Source: an uncultured Oscillospiraceae bacterium (lineage in GTDB: Bacteria > Bacillota > Clostridia > Oscillospirales > Oscillospiraceae). From it: 64,000 nucleotides of DNA. Below the pieces are notes generated by a model. It had not been told where the DNA came from. It did no database searches and worked only from the letters and a program-made list of their open reading frames with translations. The position numbers and the translations under genes are program-made. Every line of letters starts with the position of its first letter. The first letter of the stretch is position 1. The stretch spans positions 62,001-126,000 of the forward strand of contig CANROC010000004.1 of assembly GCA_947632175.1 (NCBI GenBank), in the 5' to 3' direction. Of the stretch, positions 51,508-61,164 are shown piece after piece.

Positions 51508-51536
51508 ATTGTACCACAGTTTATCCGGAAGGTAAA
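51508..51536 (-). promoter_or_regulatory. Promoter of glpK
   Basis: Minus strand: -35 TTTACC (51531-51536), 17-bp spacer, TGTGG-extended -10 TACAAT (51508-51513). Confidence 0.78.
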
Positions 51537-51544
51537 GGAAAAAA

Positions 51545-51690
51545 GGGACCGTGGGCGAAGGACGGGCGGACCCATGTGTCCGCCCGTGCCACGTTGCGGG
51601 ACAGACCAGTCCCGACAAATCGCACCCGCCCCCGTCCCGGAGCCCCCTCCTCGTAGGAGGGGGGCAGGGGGGAAGCGAGCGTTGGATGTC
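51545..51690. repeat. Short palindromic repeats between the antitoxin and glpK genes
   Basis: GGGCGGAC/GTCCGCCC hairpin (51564-51571 and 51578-51585), the first unit seen in regions A and B, and a CCCCCTCCTCGTAGGAGGGGG palindrome (51643-51664) that is also at about 15536-15556 and 40450-40470. No ORF. Confidence 0.75.
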
Positions 51691-51734
51691 AGAACGATAT
51701 CGAAAAAACGGGCGGGTTTGGAACCCGCCCTTAC

Positions 51735-52019
51735 TTATTTGGCCAGCTTGTAGAGCATGTATTGGTTGAGGCTGACGCCCTCGGCGGCGGCTTTCCGCTT
51801 CAGGTCGCGGTGGAGACTGCGGGGGATGCGCAGGACGAGACGGCCGCTGTAGTCCTCCAGGGAGCGCCTGAAGTCCTCCAGGTCCACAAGCGTCCCGTCG
51901 TTGATGGCCTCGGCCTCGGCGAGGCTTTCTGCCTCCTCGGGAGTAAGCGCCACAGCGGGGCGGGCGTTGATCTCGTCAAACCGGCGCTGGATCTCTTCCG
52001 GAGTGAGTTCGTGTTTCAT
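51735..52019 (-). CDS. Antitoxin-like protein with a C-terminal RHH/HicB-type DNA-binding segment
   Basis: A 94-residue protein: an acidic N-terminal part that would wrap the toxin (about 1-60) and a ribbon-helix-helix-like end [34 protein letters not shown]. It starts 12 bp after the toxin gene stop. The end resembles HicB/toxin-antitoxin DNA-binding tails. It probably neutralises the neighbouring RelE/ParE-like toxin and represses their shared promoter. Confidence 0.85.
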   Translation of the reverse strand: MKHELTPEEIQRRFDEINARPAVALTPEEAESLAEAEAINDGTLVDLEDFRRSLEDYSGRLVLRIPRSLHRDLKRKAAAEGVSLNQYMLYKLAK

Positions 52020-52031
52020 GGCAGATCCTCC

Positions 52032-52277
52032 TCAATAGTGGATGTTGGTCCTGGTGTTAATCTCGATGACGCGGATCACGATGGTATTTTTGATCCATTC
52101 AAAAACAATACGGTAATGGTCCATCTTGTAACGGTAGCGATTCTTCATTCCCTGAATGGGATCGATGTCGCCCTCGAGGCGGGAGAGCTTATCCAGGGCG
52201 CGTTCAAGCTTTTCACGCGTGGGAGCGTCCAAACTGCGCAAGTACTTTCGCGGCTGCTTTTCCAGCTTTATCTCCAT
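52032..52277 (-). CDS. RelE/ParE-superfamily toxin
   Basis: An 81-residue basic protein of the ParE/RelE fold: KLEKQPRKYLRSLDAPTREKLERALDKL helix, then RYRYKMDHYRIVFEWIKNTIVIRVIEINTRTNIHY strands. Toxin-first order (toxin then antitoxin) is unlike classical relBE but known for higBA-like pairs. Whether it cuts mRNA or poisons gyrase cannot be told from the sequence. A promoter lies just upstream. Confidence 0.88.
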   Translation of the reverse strand: MEIKLEKQPRKYLRSLDAPTREKLERALDKLSRLEGDIDPIQGMKNRYRYKMDHYRIVFEWIKNTIVIRVIEINTRTNIHY

Positions 52278-52307
52278 CCGTCCATCTCCCTTGTATAGGA
52301 TATGCTA

Positions 52308-52336
52308 ATAGTATCATAAATAGTACCGCATGTCAA
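52308..52336 (-). promoter_or_regulatory. Promoter of the toxin-antitoxin pair, with repeated TACTATT boxes
   Basis: Minus strand: -35 TTGACA (52331-52336), 17-bp spacer, -10 TACTAT (52308-52313). TACTATT occurs twice, inside the spacer and at the -10 box, and could be part of the operator for the antitoxin. Confidence 0.8.
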
Positions 52337-52352
52337 CAAAAAAGGTCATTTT

Positions 52353-53876
52353 TTAGACCGGGGAGCCCTCGGGCGGCTCCGGCGGGGTTTGGCCGTCGAA
52401 GTTCTCCGGGGGCTGGCTGGACTCGGGGGGCTGGGGGCGCTGGCCGTCCTCGGGGCGCTGGCCGTCGAAGCCCTCGGGGGGCTCGCCGCCGTCCATGCCG
52501 TGGCCGCCCATGCCGGGACCGAAGCCGCCGGGTCGGCCCATGCCGCCGGCGGTGGCGCCGGGGGTAGCGGAGGACACCAGGGTATCGCCGGTATAGAGGG
52601 CCGCCAGCCCGTCCGTCAGGGCGGGGGAGGAGACGAGGAGGAGGGAGAAGCGGTTGGCGGTGGGGACCTCCATCATGGCGTTTCCTTCGGCGTCCTTCAG
52701 GGTGAAGACGGTCCCCGTGAAGTCCCGGGAGTCCAGGGACAGATTGAAGAGGACGTATTTCTGAGTGCTGGCGGCGTCGATGGCGTCCAGCATGTTGCCG
52801 GTGGCCACGATCTCACCGCCGTTTAAAATGATGCCCATGTCGGAGTCGATGCCCGCGTCGCCGGAGGTGGCGCAGGCGTAGGCGTGGACGGTGCCGCCGT
52901 TGATGACGAGCCAGCCGTTGGAGTCGATGCCGTCGCCCTCGCCGGTGGAGCCGTTGACGGTGACGGTGAGCTTGCCGCCGTTCACCGTGGTGACGGAGAC
53001 GCCGTCCTCGTTGGTGTTGATGCCGTCGTTGCCGGAGTCGATGTCGATGACGCCGCCGTTGACGGTGAGGTGCAGCTCGGAGTCCAGGCCCTCGTTTTCG
53101 GCGTGGATGGTGAGACGCCCGTCGTTGCCGGAGACGTTCATGCTCATTTTGGCGTACACCGCGCCGTCATATTTGTGGAGCTTCTTGCTGTCCACCACGC
53201 TCTTGCCGTCCTCGGAGAGCTCCACGGACTTGTAGATCCGGGCCACGTAGGAGCCGTTTACCGTGTTCTCCGACCCGTCGGCCAGGAAAATGTTGGCGCC
53301 GGCGGCGGAGGTGTCCACGGTGGAAGAGGGGTTATCCTTGTCGCCGCACTCGTAGACGTTGTAGAAGATGATGGCCGGGGCCACGGTGCAGGTGATGTCA
53401 AGACCGTCCAGGACCAGGTTCACCACCGCCTCGGGGTCGTCCTCCGCGTCCTCGCCCAGGTCCACGGCGATCTGGCCGTGGGAAAGCTTACCGCTGATGA
53501 CATAGGTGCCGGGGGCGGAGATGTGCAGGACCGTGTGGGCGGCGGCCTCCTCGGCAGAGTGCTCGTCCTCCGCCGTGCCCTCGCCGTAGGTGAAGTCATG
53601 GCCGGATTCGTAGTAGACGATGTCGTGGGCGGCGGAGATGTCGTCGCGGCCCTCGCCCAGGGCCTGCCCGTCTACGGTGATGCCCTCGTCGGAGAGGACG
53701 ATACGGACCCCGTCGGGGATGTCCACGTCCGCGGGGACCGTCGGGCTCGTGGGGGTCGATGCGTCCGCGGGGGACGCTGCGTCCGTGGGGGACTGCTCCT
53801 CGTCCCCGGACCGGGAGCAGGCGCACAGGGAGAGGACCAGAGCGGCGGAAAGGAGCAAAAGGACGAATTTTTTCAT
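52353..53876 (-). CDS. DUF4353 (carbohydrate-binding domain-containing) lipoprotein
   Basis: A 507-residue surface lipoprotein. Lipobox LSLCACS near residues 16-22, a Ser/Thr/Pro/Ala spacer, then a right-handed beta-helix-like region of repeated Asn-Gly-Gly turns (GGVIDIDSGNDGINTNEDGVSVTTVNGGKLTVTVNGSTGEGDGIDSNGWLVINGG) which is the DUF4353 pattern, and a Gly/Pro/Met/Gln-rich C-terminal tail (GGMGRPGGFGPGMGGHGMDGG). DUF4353 proteins are often near CotH kinases, which are absent here. Start at 53876 behind GAGGTG. Ligand unknown. Confidence 0.85.
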   Translation of the reverse strand: MKKFVLLLLSAALVLSLCACSRSGDEEQSPTDAASPADASTPTSPTVPADVDIPDGVRIVLSDEGITVDGQALGEGRDDISAAHDIVYYESGHDFTYGEGTAEDEHSAEEAAAHTVLHISAPGTYVISGKLSHGQIAVDLGEDAEDDPEAVVNLVLDGLDITCTVAPAIIFYNVYECGDKDNPSSTVDTSAAGANIFLADGSENTVNGSYVARIYKSVELSEDGKSVVDSKKLHKYDGAVYAKMSMNVSGNDGRLTIHAENEGLDSELHLTVNGGVIDIDSGNDGINTNEDGVSVTTVNGGKLTVTVNGSTGEGDGIDSNGWLVINGGTVHAYACATSGDAGIDSDMGIILNGGEIVATGNMLDAIDAASTQKYVLFNLSLDSRDFTGTVFTLKDAEGNAMMEVPTANRFSLLLVSSPALTDGLAALYTGDTLVSSATPGATAGGMGRPGGFGPGMGGHGMDGGEPPEGFDGQRPEDGQRPQPPESSQPPENFDGQTPPEPPEGSPV

Positions 53877-53885
53877 ACAAAACAC

Positions 53886-54214
53886 CTCTAATCAAAAGGA
53901 TGGACGCAGTTTATCCCACGGATTTGGCGGTTTCGTGAATGGGAGGTAAACCAATTGTGAACAAAAACCGGATTTTTTGTGTCCGACCGGGCGAAGATAG
54001 GCGGAATTTGTGCAATTTCTTCAAAGTCAACGGAGATTTTTGAGGATAACAGTAAAAAATAACGAAAAACGCCGGTCAAAACCTATGGAAAACGGTGGAC
54101 AAATCGAAAAGGGTCTGGTATAATATCTCATGGCGGCCGGTACGCTGTGGCTTTGCCTGCCGCCAAATGGGAGAGAAACCCCCTGGGGAAGCCATTACCA
54201 TAGGAGGATGCGAT
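53886..54214. other. Intergenic region between the DUF4353 gene and glgB
   Basis: About 340 bp between divergent genes. AT-rich with no long ORF, no repeat and no strong hairpin. It contains the glgB promoter at 54096-54124 and an ~85-nt 5' leader; no riboswitch was recognised in it. Confidence 0.6.
54096..54124 (+). promoter_or_regulatory. Promoter of the glycogen cluster
   Basis: -35 TGGACA (54096-54101), 17-bp spacer, TGG-extended -10 TATAAT (54119-54124), about 90 bp before the glgB start. Confidence 0.82.
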
Positions 54215-56101
54215 ATGGAGACAAAGCTTTTATCCGATGACCGCGCCTGGGAGTTTGCCGAGGGCACGTGGACCCACGCCTTTGAGGTCTTCGGGGCCCA
54301 TCGGGAGGGGGACGGCTTCCGCTTCACCCTCTGGGCGCCGGGGGCCAAGTCCGTGCGCCTCACCGGCTCCTGGTGCGACTGGGACCCGGAGCGGCATTTC
54401 ATGGAGACCACCGGGGATAAGGGGATCTGGACGGTCTTCATGCCGGGGCTTCAGACGGGCGTCAGCTACAAATACGTGGTGGAGACGAAGAAGGGCGAGC
54501 TCCTCTATAAGGCCGACCCTTACGGCTTCGGGAGCGAGTGCCCGCCGGAGACGGCCAGCCGCGTGATGGAGCCGGACGCCTTCCGTTGGACGGACCAAAA
54601 GTGGATGGAAAAGCGCAAAAAGGTCCGGCACCTGGAAAATCCCCTGAACATCTACGAGGTACACCTGGGCTCCTGGCGGCGGCACGAGGACGGGACGGTG
54701 CTTAGCTACCGGGAGCTGGCCGAGACGCTGGTCCCCTACGCCGTGGATATGGGCTACACGCACCTGGAGCTCATGCCCGTGATGGAGCACCCCTTTGACG
54801 GGAGCTGGGGCTATCAGTGTACCGGCTACTACGCCCCCACCGCCCGGTACGGGGAGCCCCAGGACTTCCAATACTTCATGAACGCCGCCCACAGGGCGGG
54901 CCTGGGCGTGATTTTGGACTGGGCGCCGGCGCACTTTTGCCGGGACGCCCACGGCCTGGGCAACTTCGTGGGCGAGCCCCTTTACGACGGCGGGTCCCAC
55001 CCCCAGTGGGGCACCTATAAATTCGACGTCAAGCGCGGGGAGGTCCGCTCCTTCCTCATTTCCAACGCCATTTACTGGCTGGAATATTTCCACGCCGACG
55101 GCATCCGGGTGGACGGCGTCACCAGTATGCTCTACCTCAACTTCGGCATCGACGACGAGCGCCTCAAGAAGCACGCCGCCGACGGCACGGAGCACGACTA
55201 CGACTCCATCGCCCTGGTGCAGAAGATCAACGCCACCGTGGGCCGGGAGTACCCGGACGTGATGATGATCGCCGAGGAGTCCACCGCCTGGCCCTTGGTG
55301 ACCTACCCGCCCTCCGAGGGGGGCCTGGGCTTCCACTACAAGTGGGACATGGGCTGGATGCACGACACCTTAAATTATATGAAGACGGACTTCCCCTACC
55401 GTCCCGCCCACCACGGGGGCCTGACGTTCTCCATGATGTACGCTTTCAACGAGAACTTCATTTTAGCCCTCAGCCATGACGAGGTGGTCCACGGCAAGGC
55501 GTCCCTCATCGGGCGGATGCCGGGGGACTACTGGCGGCAGTTCGCGGGCCTGCGGGTCCTGGCGCTCTACCAGATGCTCCACTCCGGGGACAAGCACAAC
55601 TTCATGGGCGCGGAGATCGGGCAGTTTATCGAGTGGCGCTACTATGAGGGGCTGGAGTGGTTCCTTCTGGACTATGACGCCCACCGACAGCATCAGGCGT
55701 ACATAAGGGAGCTCAACCGCCTCTTCCTCCGGGAGAAAGCCCTGTGGCAGCTCAACCACTCCTGGGACGGCTTTGAGTGGCTGGACGCGGACGACGCCAA
55801 GCAGTCCATTCTCACTTTCATCCGCCACGGAAAGAAGCCCACCGACGATTTGGTGTGCCTGCTGGCCATGGTGCCGGAGGTCTTTGAGGAGTACAGGATC
55901 GGCGTGCCCCGCAAGGGGACGTATGTGGAGGTCTTCAACTCCGACGACAGCCGCTTCGGCGGCTCGGGCCGGATCAACGCCGGGCCTCTGGAGGCCGAGA
56001 AGGTCCCCATGCACGGGAAAAAGTGGTCCGTGGTGGTGCGCACGCCGCCCATCGGGGGGCTGGTCCTGAAGAGACTGCCGCCCAAAAAGGAAGAAACCTG
56101 A
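54215..56101 (+). CDS. glgB: 1,4-alpha-glucan branching enzyme
   Basis: A 628-residue GH13 enzyme making alpha-1,6 branches. Seen: an N-terminal CBM48/E-set domain (about 30-120: FTLWAPGAKSVRLTGSWCDWD), a (beta/alpha)8 barrel with YEVHLGSW, catalytic Asp in GIRVDGVTSMLYL, catalytic Glu in MMIAEEST and the HDEVVHGKASL segment with the transition-state Asp, and a C-terminal beta domain. Start at 54215 behind TAGGAGG; the longer in-frame ATG region upstream covers the promoter. First gene of the glycogen cluster. Confidence 0.96.
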   Translation: METKLLSDDRAWEFAEGTWTHAFEVFGAHREGDGFRFTLWAPGAKSVRLTGSWCDWDPERHFMETTGDKGIWTVFMPGLQTGVSYKYVVETKKGELLYKADPYGFGSECPPETASRVMEPDAFRWTDQKWMEKRKKVRHLENPLNIYEVHLGSWRRHEDGTVLSYRELAETLVPYAVDMGYTHLELMPVMEHPFDGSWGYQCTGYYAPTARYGEPQDFQYFMNAAHRAGLGVILDWAPAHFCRDAHGLGNFVGEPLYDGGSHPQWGTYKFDVKRGEVRSFLISNAIYWLEYFHADGIRVDGVTSMLYLNFGIDDERLKKHAADGTEHDYDSIALVQKINATVGREYPDVMMIAEESTAWPLVTYPPSEGGLGFHYKWDMGWMHDTLNYMKTDFPYRPAHHGGLTFSMMYAFNENFILALSHDEVVHGKASLIGRMPGDYWRQFAGLRVLALYQMLHSGDKHNFMGAEIGQFIEWRYYEGLEWFLLDYDAHRQHQAYIRELNRLFLREKALWQLNHSWDGFEWLDADDAKQSILTFIRHGKKPTDDLVCLLAMVPEVFEEYRIGVPRKGTYVEVFNSDDSRFGGSGRINAGPLEAEKVPMHGKKWSVVVRTPPIGGLVLKRLPPKKEET

Positions 56102-56166
56102 TTTTTGGCGCAAAGCGCTTGAAATAGAAACCCAATAACCCAATGAAGTAAGGAGTTACCCAATTT

Positions 56167-58584
56167 ATGTTCAAGGACAAAAAGGATTTCACACGGCAGA
56201 TCGAGGCCACCGCCATCGCCAACTTCGGCAAGCCCTTCGGCAGGCTGGAGCCCAAGTTCAAGTATTACACACTGGCCAAGACCATCGCCACCAACGCCCG
56301 GAACGTCCGAGTGCTGGCCGACGATACCCGCCAGGAGGAGAAAAAGCGCGTCTACTACTTCTCCATGGAATTTCTGGTGGGCCGGCTTTTGGAAAACTAC
56401 ATCATGAACTTCGGCATCAAGGACGTGGTGGAGGAGGGCCTTGCCGATTACGGCGTGACCATCGCAGACCTCGCCGCCCAGGAGGTGGACGCGGGCCTGG
56501 GCAACGGCGGCCTTGGAAGGCTGGCCGCGTGCTTCATCGACTCCCTGGCGTCCCTCGGGTACATCGGCCAGGGCAACGGCATCCGCTACCGGTACGGCCT
56601 TTTCAGCCAGCGTATCGTGGGCGGCTGTCAGGTGGAGGACCCGGACAACTGGCTGGAGGACGGCTACCCCTGGGAGATCGAGCGCCCGGAGGAGGCCGTG
56701 CGGGTGCGCTTCGGCGGCACCGTGGTGCATAAGTATTCCGGCAACTCCATGAGCTATGAGTGGACCGGCGGCGAGGAGATCTTGGCCGTTCCCTACGACG
56801 TGCCCATCGTGGGCTACGGCGGGCAGACGGTGAACAACCTGCGGCTTTGGAGCGCCGAGCCTGCCAAGCAGAACTTCGATATGGACGCCTTCAACCGGGG
56901 CGACTACGCCGGGGCCATGAAGTTCCGGTCCGACGTGGAGGCCATCACCTCCGTTCTCTACCCCAACGACAACGCCGACCCCGGCAAGGTCCTGCGCTTG
57001 AAGCAGGAATATATGTTCGTGGCCGCCGGCCTTAAATCCATCCTGCGGTATTATAAGCGGGAGTACGGCCGCCACGCCTGGAAGCGCTTCCCCGAGCTCA
57101 TCGCCATCCACACCAACGACACCCATCCGGCCCTGTGCGCCCCGGAGCTTCTGAGGCTCCTCATCGACGAGGAGGGGCTGGACTGGGACACCGCCTGGGA
57201 GATCGTGACCAAGTCCATCTCCTACACCAACCACACCATCCTGCCCGAGGCGCTGGAGAAGTGGCCTATCGACATGTTCCAGCGGCTCCTGCCCCGGGTC
57301 TACGACTTCGTGGAGGAGATCGACCGCCGCTACCGGGAGAGCTTCGCCAGGAACCGGGTGAACAACCAGGAGCTTCTGATGAACACCGCCATCCTCTGGG
57401 GCGGCCAGGTGCGCATGGCCAACCTCTCCGTCATCGCCGGCCACGCCGTCAACGGCGTCGCGGCCCTGCACACGGAGATTTTGAAGGCCGACGTCCTCAA
57501 GGACTTCTACGCCCTCACTCCGGAGAAATTCAACAACAAGACAAACGGCGTCACTCACCGGCGCTTCCTGGCCCAGGCCAACCCCACCTATGCCGCCCTG
57601 ATCACTGAGGCCATCGGAGACAGGTGGTACACCGACGCCATGGAGCTTGCGCGCCTCAAGGACTTCGAGAACGACCCGGTGTTCCTGGAGAAGGCCGCCC
57701 GGTCCAAGGCCAAGAACAAGCAGGCCCTGGCCCGGTACATCAAGGACACCACCGGCATCATCGTGGATACGGACTCCATCTTCGACATCCAGGTCAAGCG
57801 CTTCCACGCCTACAAGCGCCAGCTTTTGAACCTCTTCAAGATCATGGACCTCTATAACCACATTCTGGAGGACCCCAACTTCGACGTGAAGCCCACCACC
57901 TTCATCTTCGCCGGCAAGGCCGCCCAGGGGTACGAGTTTGCCAAGAACACCATTAGGCTCGTCTGCTCCGTGGCGGACGTCATCAATTCCGATCCCCGGG
58001 TGCGCGGGCGCATCCGCGTGGTGTTCGTGCCCAACTTCTCCGTGAGCAACGGCCAGCTCATCTATCCCGCGGCGGATATCTCCGAGCAGATCTCCACCGC
58101 CGGCATGGAGGCCTCCGGCACGGGGTGCATGAAGTTCATGATGAACGGCGCCTTGACCCTCGGGACTCTCGACGGGGCCAACGTGGAGATCGTGGAGCAG
58201 GTGGGCCTTGAGAATGCGGAGATCTTCGGCCTCAAGACCGAGGAGATCGCCGAGCTCAAGCGCAGCTGGAGCTACTTCGCCCGGGGCGAGGTGGACGCCA
58301 ACCCGCGCCTGCGCCGGGTCATGGACCAGCTCACCGACGGGACCTACGCCAAGCTCTCCGGCGGGTTTGACAGCGTCTACTCCAACCTCATGAACTCCAA
58401 CGACGAGTTTTACGTCCTCAAGGACTTCCAGCCCTACGTGGACGCCTGGCACCGGCTGGAGACGCTCCACGCCGACAAGAACGCCTGGTATAAAAAATCC
58501 GTCCACAACACCGCCTGCTCCGGCATCTTCTCCTCCGACAGGACCATCCGGGAGTACGCGCAGGAGGTCTGGAACCTCAACTGA
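56167..58584 (+). CDS. glgP: Glycogen/maltodextrin phosphorylase
   Basis: An 805-residue GT35 enzyme that releases glucose 1-phosphate from alpha-glucan ends. Seen: YFSMEFLVGRLLENYIMNFG, the AGLGNGGLGRLAACFIDSLA motif, the glucan-binding HTNDTHPAL region, and the PLP-binding lysine in ASGTGCMKFMMNGALTLGTLDGANVEI. Ribosome site AAGGAG upstream. It ends directly at repeat copy 3, whose hairpin begins within a few bases of the stop codon. Confidence 0.97.
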   Translation: MFKDKKDFTRQIEATAIANFGKPFGRLEPKFKYYTLAKTIATNARNVRVLADDTRQEEKKRVYYFSMEFLVGRLLENYIMNFGIKDVVEEGLADYGVTIADLAAQEVDAGLGNGGLGRLAACFIDSLASLGYIGQGNGIRYRYGLFSQRIVGGCQVEDPDNWLEDGYPWEIERPEEAVRVRFGGTVVHKYSGNSMSYEWTGGEEILAVPYDVPIVGYGGQTVNNLRLWSAEPAKQNFDMDAFNRGDYAGAMKFRSDVEAITSVLYPNDNADPGKVLRLKQEYMFVAAGLKSILRYYKREYGRHAWKRFPELIAIHTNDTHPALCAPELLRLLIDEEGLDWDTAWEIVTKSISYTNHTILPEALEKWPIDMFQRLLPRVYDFVEEIDRRYRESFARNRVNNQELLMNTAILWGGQVRMANLSVIAGHAVNGVAALHTEILKADVLKDFYALTPEKFNNKTNGVTHRRFLAQANPTYAALITEAIGDRWYTDAMELARLKDFENDPVFLEKAARSKAKNKQALARYIKDTTGIIVDTDSIFDIQVKRFHAYKRQLLNLFKIMDLYNHILEDPNFDVKPTTFIFAGKAAQGYEFAKNTIRLVCSVADVINSDPRVRGRIRVVFVPNFSVSNGQLIYPAADISEQISTAGMEASGTGCMKFMMNGALTLGTLDGANVEIVEQVGLENAEIFGLKTEEIAELKRSWSYFARGEVDANPRLRRVMDQLTDGTYAKLSGGFDSVYSNLMNSNDEFYVLKDFQPYVDAWHRLETLHADKNAWYKKSVHNTACSGIFSSDRTIREYAQEVWNLN

Positions 58585-58783
58585 CCTGTCGAAAAAGGCC
58601 GTTGGCCTTTTCCGACAAAGGGGAACGTGCGGGGAATTCCGCGTGAATTTTGCGAAATTCCCGCGAAATTCCCCTGCCGTCACGGTTCGCGCACTCGCAA
58701 CGCTTCCCACTCACCGTGACAAAAGGAATTTTTTCCGACGCACATGTCGCCGGAAAAAATGCTCGATTTGAGGTTTTGACAAG
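58585..58783 (+). repeat. Structured intergenic repeat, copy 3
   Basis: Between glgP and glgC. P1 58587-58600/58604-58617 (13 of 14 pairs, loop GTT instead of TGC). P2 58631-58650/58655-58674 (18 of 20 pairs, loop TGCG). P3 GTCACGGT/ACCGTGAC (58679-58686/58713-58720), a sequence wholly different from copies 1 and 2 but still fully paired. The inner GC hairpin inside P3 is lost. P4 is as in the other copies with one loop change. Constant blocks are retained. Only the right side has a nearby terminator. Confidence 0.82.
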
Positions 58784-58799
58784 TTTATTTAAGGGCATC

Positions 58800-58819
58800 A
58801 AAGCCCGACGGGGCTTTTT
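58800..58819 (+). terminator. Terminator-like hairpin downstream of repeat copy 3
   Basis: AAAGCCC-gacg-GGGCTTTTT: a short stem with a T-run, upstream of glgC. Confidence 0.65.
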
Positions 58820-58862
58820 GAAAAAGGTTTGATCAAATATCTATATCAAGGAGGGTCATCCA

Positions 58863-60002
58863 GTGGTAAACAAAAAACCGTTCATAGCCATGCTGCTCGC
58901 GGGAGGGCAGGGCAGCAGGCTCGGCGCTCTCACCAAGCACGTTGCCAAGCCCGCCGTCTCCTTTGGCGGCAAGTACCGCATCATCGACTTCGCCCTCTCC
59001 AACTGCGCCAACTCCAACATCGACACCGTGGGCGTCCTGACCCAGTATAGGCCGTACCTCCTCAATACCTACATCGGCACCGGCTCGAGCTGGGACCTGG
59101 ACTCCCACGACGGCGGCGTCTCCATCCTGCCGCCCTACGCCACCGAGACGGGCGGACAGTGGTACGCCGGCACGGCGGACGCCATCTATCAGAACCTGGA
59201 CTACATAAACCTCTACGACCCGGACTATGTGATCATCCTCTCCGGCGACCACATCTACCGCATGGACTACCGGAAGATGCTCCGCACCCACATCGACAAC
59301 CAGGCCGACCTCACCATCGCGGTGATGACCGTCCCCTGGGAGGAGGCCCCGCGCCTGGGCATCCTGGCCGCCGACGAGACGGGCCGGATCTACGACTTCG
59401 AGGAGAAGCCCAAGCAGCCGAAATCCAACCTCGCCTCCATGGGCATCTACATCTTCTCCAAAAAGGTGCTGGAGGAGTCCCTCATCGCCGACGCCCGCAA
59501 CGCCGACAGCGAGCACGACTTCGGCAAGAACATTATCCCCACGCTCCTTGCCCAGGGCAAGCGCCTCTTCGTCCACAGGTTCGAGGGCTTCTGGAAGGAC
59601 GTGGGCACCATCCCCAGCTTCCACGAGACGAGCATGGACCTCCTGGAGGCCGAGCCGCAGTTCGACATCCGGGCGGAGGACTTCCCGGTCCTCACCCAGG
59701 ACGACTCCCTGCCGCCCCACTTCGTGGGCCCCAAGGGCAGCGTGGACCGGGCTTTCGTGGCAAACGGCTCCATCATCTTAGGCAGCGTGGTACACTCCGT
59801 CATCTCCAAGGGCTGCACCATCGAGGAGGGGGCCGAGGTCGTGGACTCCGTCCTCCTGCCCGACGCCACCGTGGAGAAGGGCGCCAAGGTCGTCCGCGCC
59901 ATCGTGGGCGAGGGCGCCACGGTCAAGGCCGGCGCCGTCTTCGGCACCGAGGATACGAATCAGCCCATCGCCGTCTGCGGCGACGATGCGGTCGTGGAAT
60001 AA
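58863..60002 (+). CDS. glgC: Glucose-1-phosphate adenylyltransferase, catalytic subunit
   Basis: A 379-residue enzyme making ADP-glucose. Seen: [35 protein letters not shown], the [12 protein letters not shown] active-site block, EEKPKQPKS and a C-terminal left-handed beta-helix of hexapeptide repeats ([32 protein letters not shown]). GTG start behind AAGGAGG. Next to glgD with a 13-bp gap, as in GlgC-GlgD heteromers of Firmicutes. Confidence 0.97.
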   Translation: MVNKKPFIAMLLAGGQGSRLGALTKHVAKPAVSFGGKYRIIDFALSNCANSNIDTVGVLTQYRPYLLNTYIGTGSSWDLDSHDGGVSILPPYATETGGQWYAGTADAIYQNLDYINLYDPDYVIILSGDHIYRMDYRKMLRTHIDNQADLTIAVMTVPWEEAPRLGILAADETGRIYDFEEKPKQPKSNLASMGIYIFSKKVLEESLIADARNADSEHDFGKNIIPTLLAQGKRLFVHRFEGFWKDVGTIPSFHETSMDLLEAEPQFDIRAEDFPVLTQDDSLPPHFVGPKGSVDRAFVANGSIILGSVVHSVISKGCTIEEGAEVVDSVLLPDATVEKGAKVVRAIVGEGATVKAGAVFGTEDTNQPIAVCGDDAVVE

Positions 60003-60015
60003 GGAGGCGTAGAAA

Positions 60016-61098
60016 ATGGATAGAGTGATCGGACTTATCGCCGGGAACTTTGAGACCAAGGACATGGGCGAGCTCACCGAGGACCGCACCATCGGCTCCC
60101 TGCCTTACGGCGGCAACTACCGCCTGGTGGACTTCCCCCTCTCCAACATGGTCAACTCCGGCATCAACACCATCGGCCTTATTACCCCCTACAAGTACCG
60201 CTCCATCATCGACCACGTGGGCGCGGGCAAGGCCTGGGACTTAGACCGCAAGAACGGCGGCCTCTTCGTCCTCCCCGGCTCCGTCTTCGGTGTCCACAGC
60301 GAGAACAGCCACTTCCTCCTGCGGGATATCCGCCGCAACGTCATCTATCTCCAGCGTTCCCCCGCGCCCTACATCCTGGTGAGCGCCGCCAACGTCATCT
60401 CCCACATGGACTATAAGCCCCTCATCATGGAGCACATCCGCTCCGGCGCGGACATCACCATGGTCTACAATACCGCCGACCGGGACGAGCCCCACAGGCT
60501 TGGCGTCACCGTGGAGAACGGCGCCGTCACCGGCTTTAAGCCCAACCCCAAAAAGTACGAGGACGTGATGCTCGATACTTTCGTCATCTCCCGGGACCTC
60601 CTCATGAAGATCATCGAGTGGTACGCCGCCATCGACTACCTCGATTTCTTCGAGGCCATCGAGGGGGACCTGGACAAGATGGACGTCCGGGCCTATAAGT
60701 ACGAGGGCTACGCCCGCCAGATGTTCACCAGCCGCGACTACTTTGAGTATTCCATGGAGCTTCTGAATCTGGATGTGGCCAAAGAGATCTTCACCCGGGA
60801 GAACCCCATCGCCACCAAGGCCGCCGAGGCCGCGCCGGCCAAGTACTTAGACGGGGCCAAGGTGAAAAATTCCCTCATCTCCTCCGGCAGCCTCATCGAG
60901 GGCGAGGTGGACCACTCCATCCTCTTCCGGGGCGTCAAGGTGGGCAAGGGCGCCAAGGTCCGCAACTCCATCATCATGCAAAGCTGCGTGGTGGAGGACG
61001 GCGCCGTGGTGGAGAACGTCATCCTGGACAAGTCCCAGGTGGTGAAGGCCGGCTCCGTCATCAAGGGCACCGGCGACACCACGTTTATCAAGAGCTGA
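60016..61098 (+). CDS. glgD: Glucose-1-phosphate adenylyltransferase regulatory subunit
   Basis: A 360-residue GlgC paralogue typical of Firmicutes. It begins MDRVIGLIAGNFETKDMGELTEDRTIGSLPYGGNYRLVDFPLSNMVNSGI, lacks the GGQGSRL nucleotide loop and the SGDH core is SAANVISH, so it is non-catalytic and modulates GlgC. The C-terminal beta-helix is retained (LIEGEVDHSILFRGVKVGKGAKVRNSIIM). AAGGAGG precedes the ATG. Confidence 0.95.
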   Translation: MDRVIGLIAGNFETKDMGELTEDRTIGSLPYGGNYRLVDFPLSNMVNSGINTIGLITPYKYRSIIDHVGAGKAWDLDRKNGGLFVLPGSVFGVHSENSHFLLRDIRRNVIYLQRSPAPYILVSAANVISHMDYKPLIMEHIRSGADITMVYNTADRDEPHRLGVTVENGAVTGFKPNPKKYEDVMLDTFVISRDLLMKIIEWYAAIDYLDFFEAIEGDLDKMDVRAYKYEGYARQMFTSRDYFEYSMELLNLDVAKEIFTRENPIATKAAEAAPAKYLDGAKVKNSLISSGSLIEGEVDHSILFRGVKVGKGAKVRNSIIMQSCVVEDGAVVENVILDKSQVVKAGSVIKGTGDTTFIKS

Positions 61099-61164
61099 CG
61101 ACCGCTTTCTGATCTTTCTCCCCACCCCGTGTGGGGAGAAAAGCGAACAAGAAGGAGGAACACC

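Noticed and set aside
55693-58710. 1005-codon minus-strand open frame opposite glgP
   Set aside because: Low-complexity Val/Gly/His composition and exact overlap with glgP; a shadow frame.
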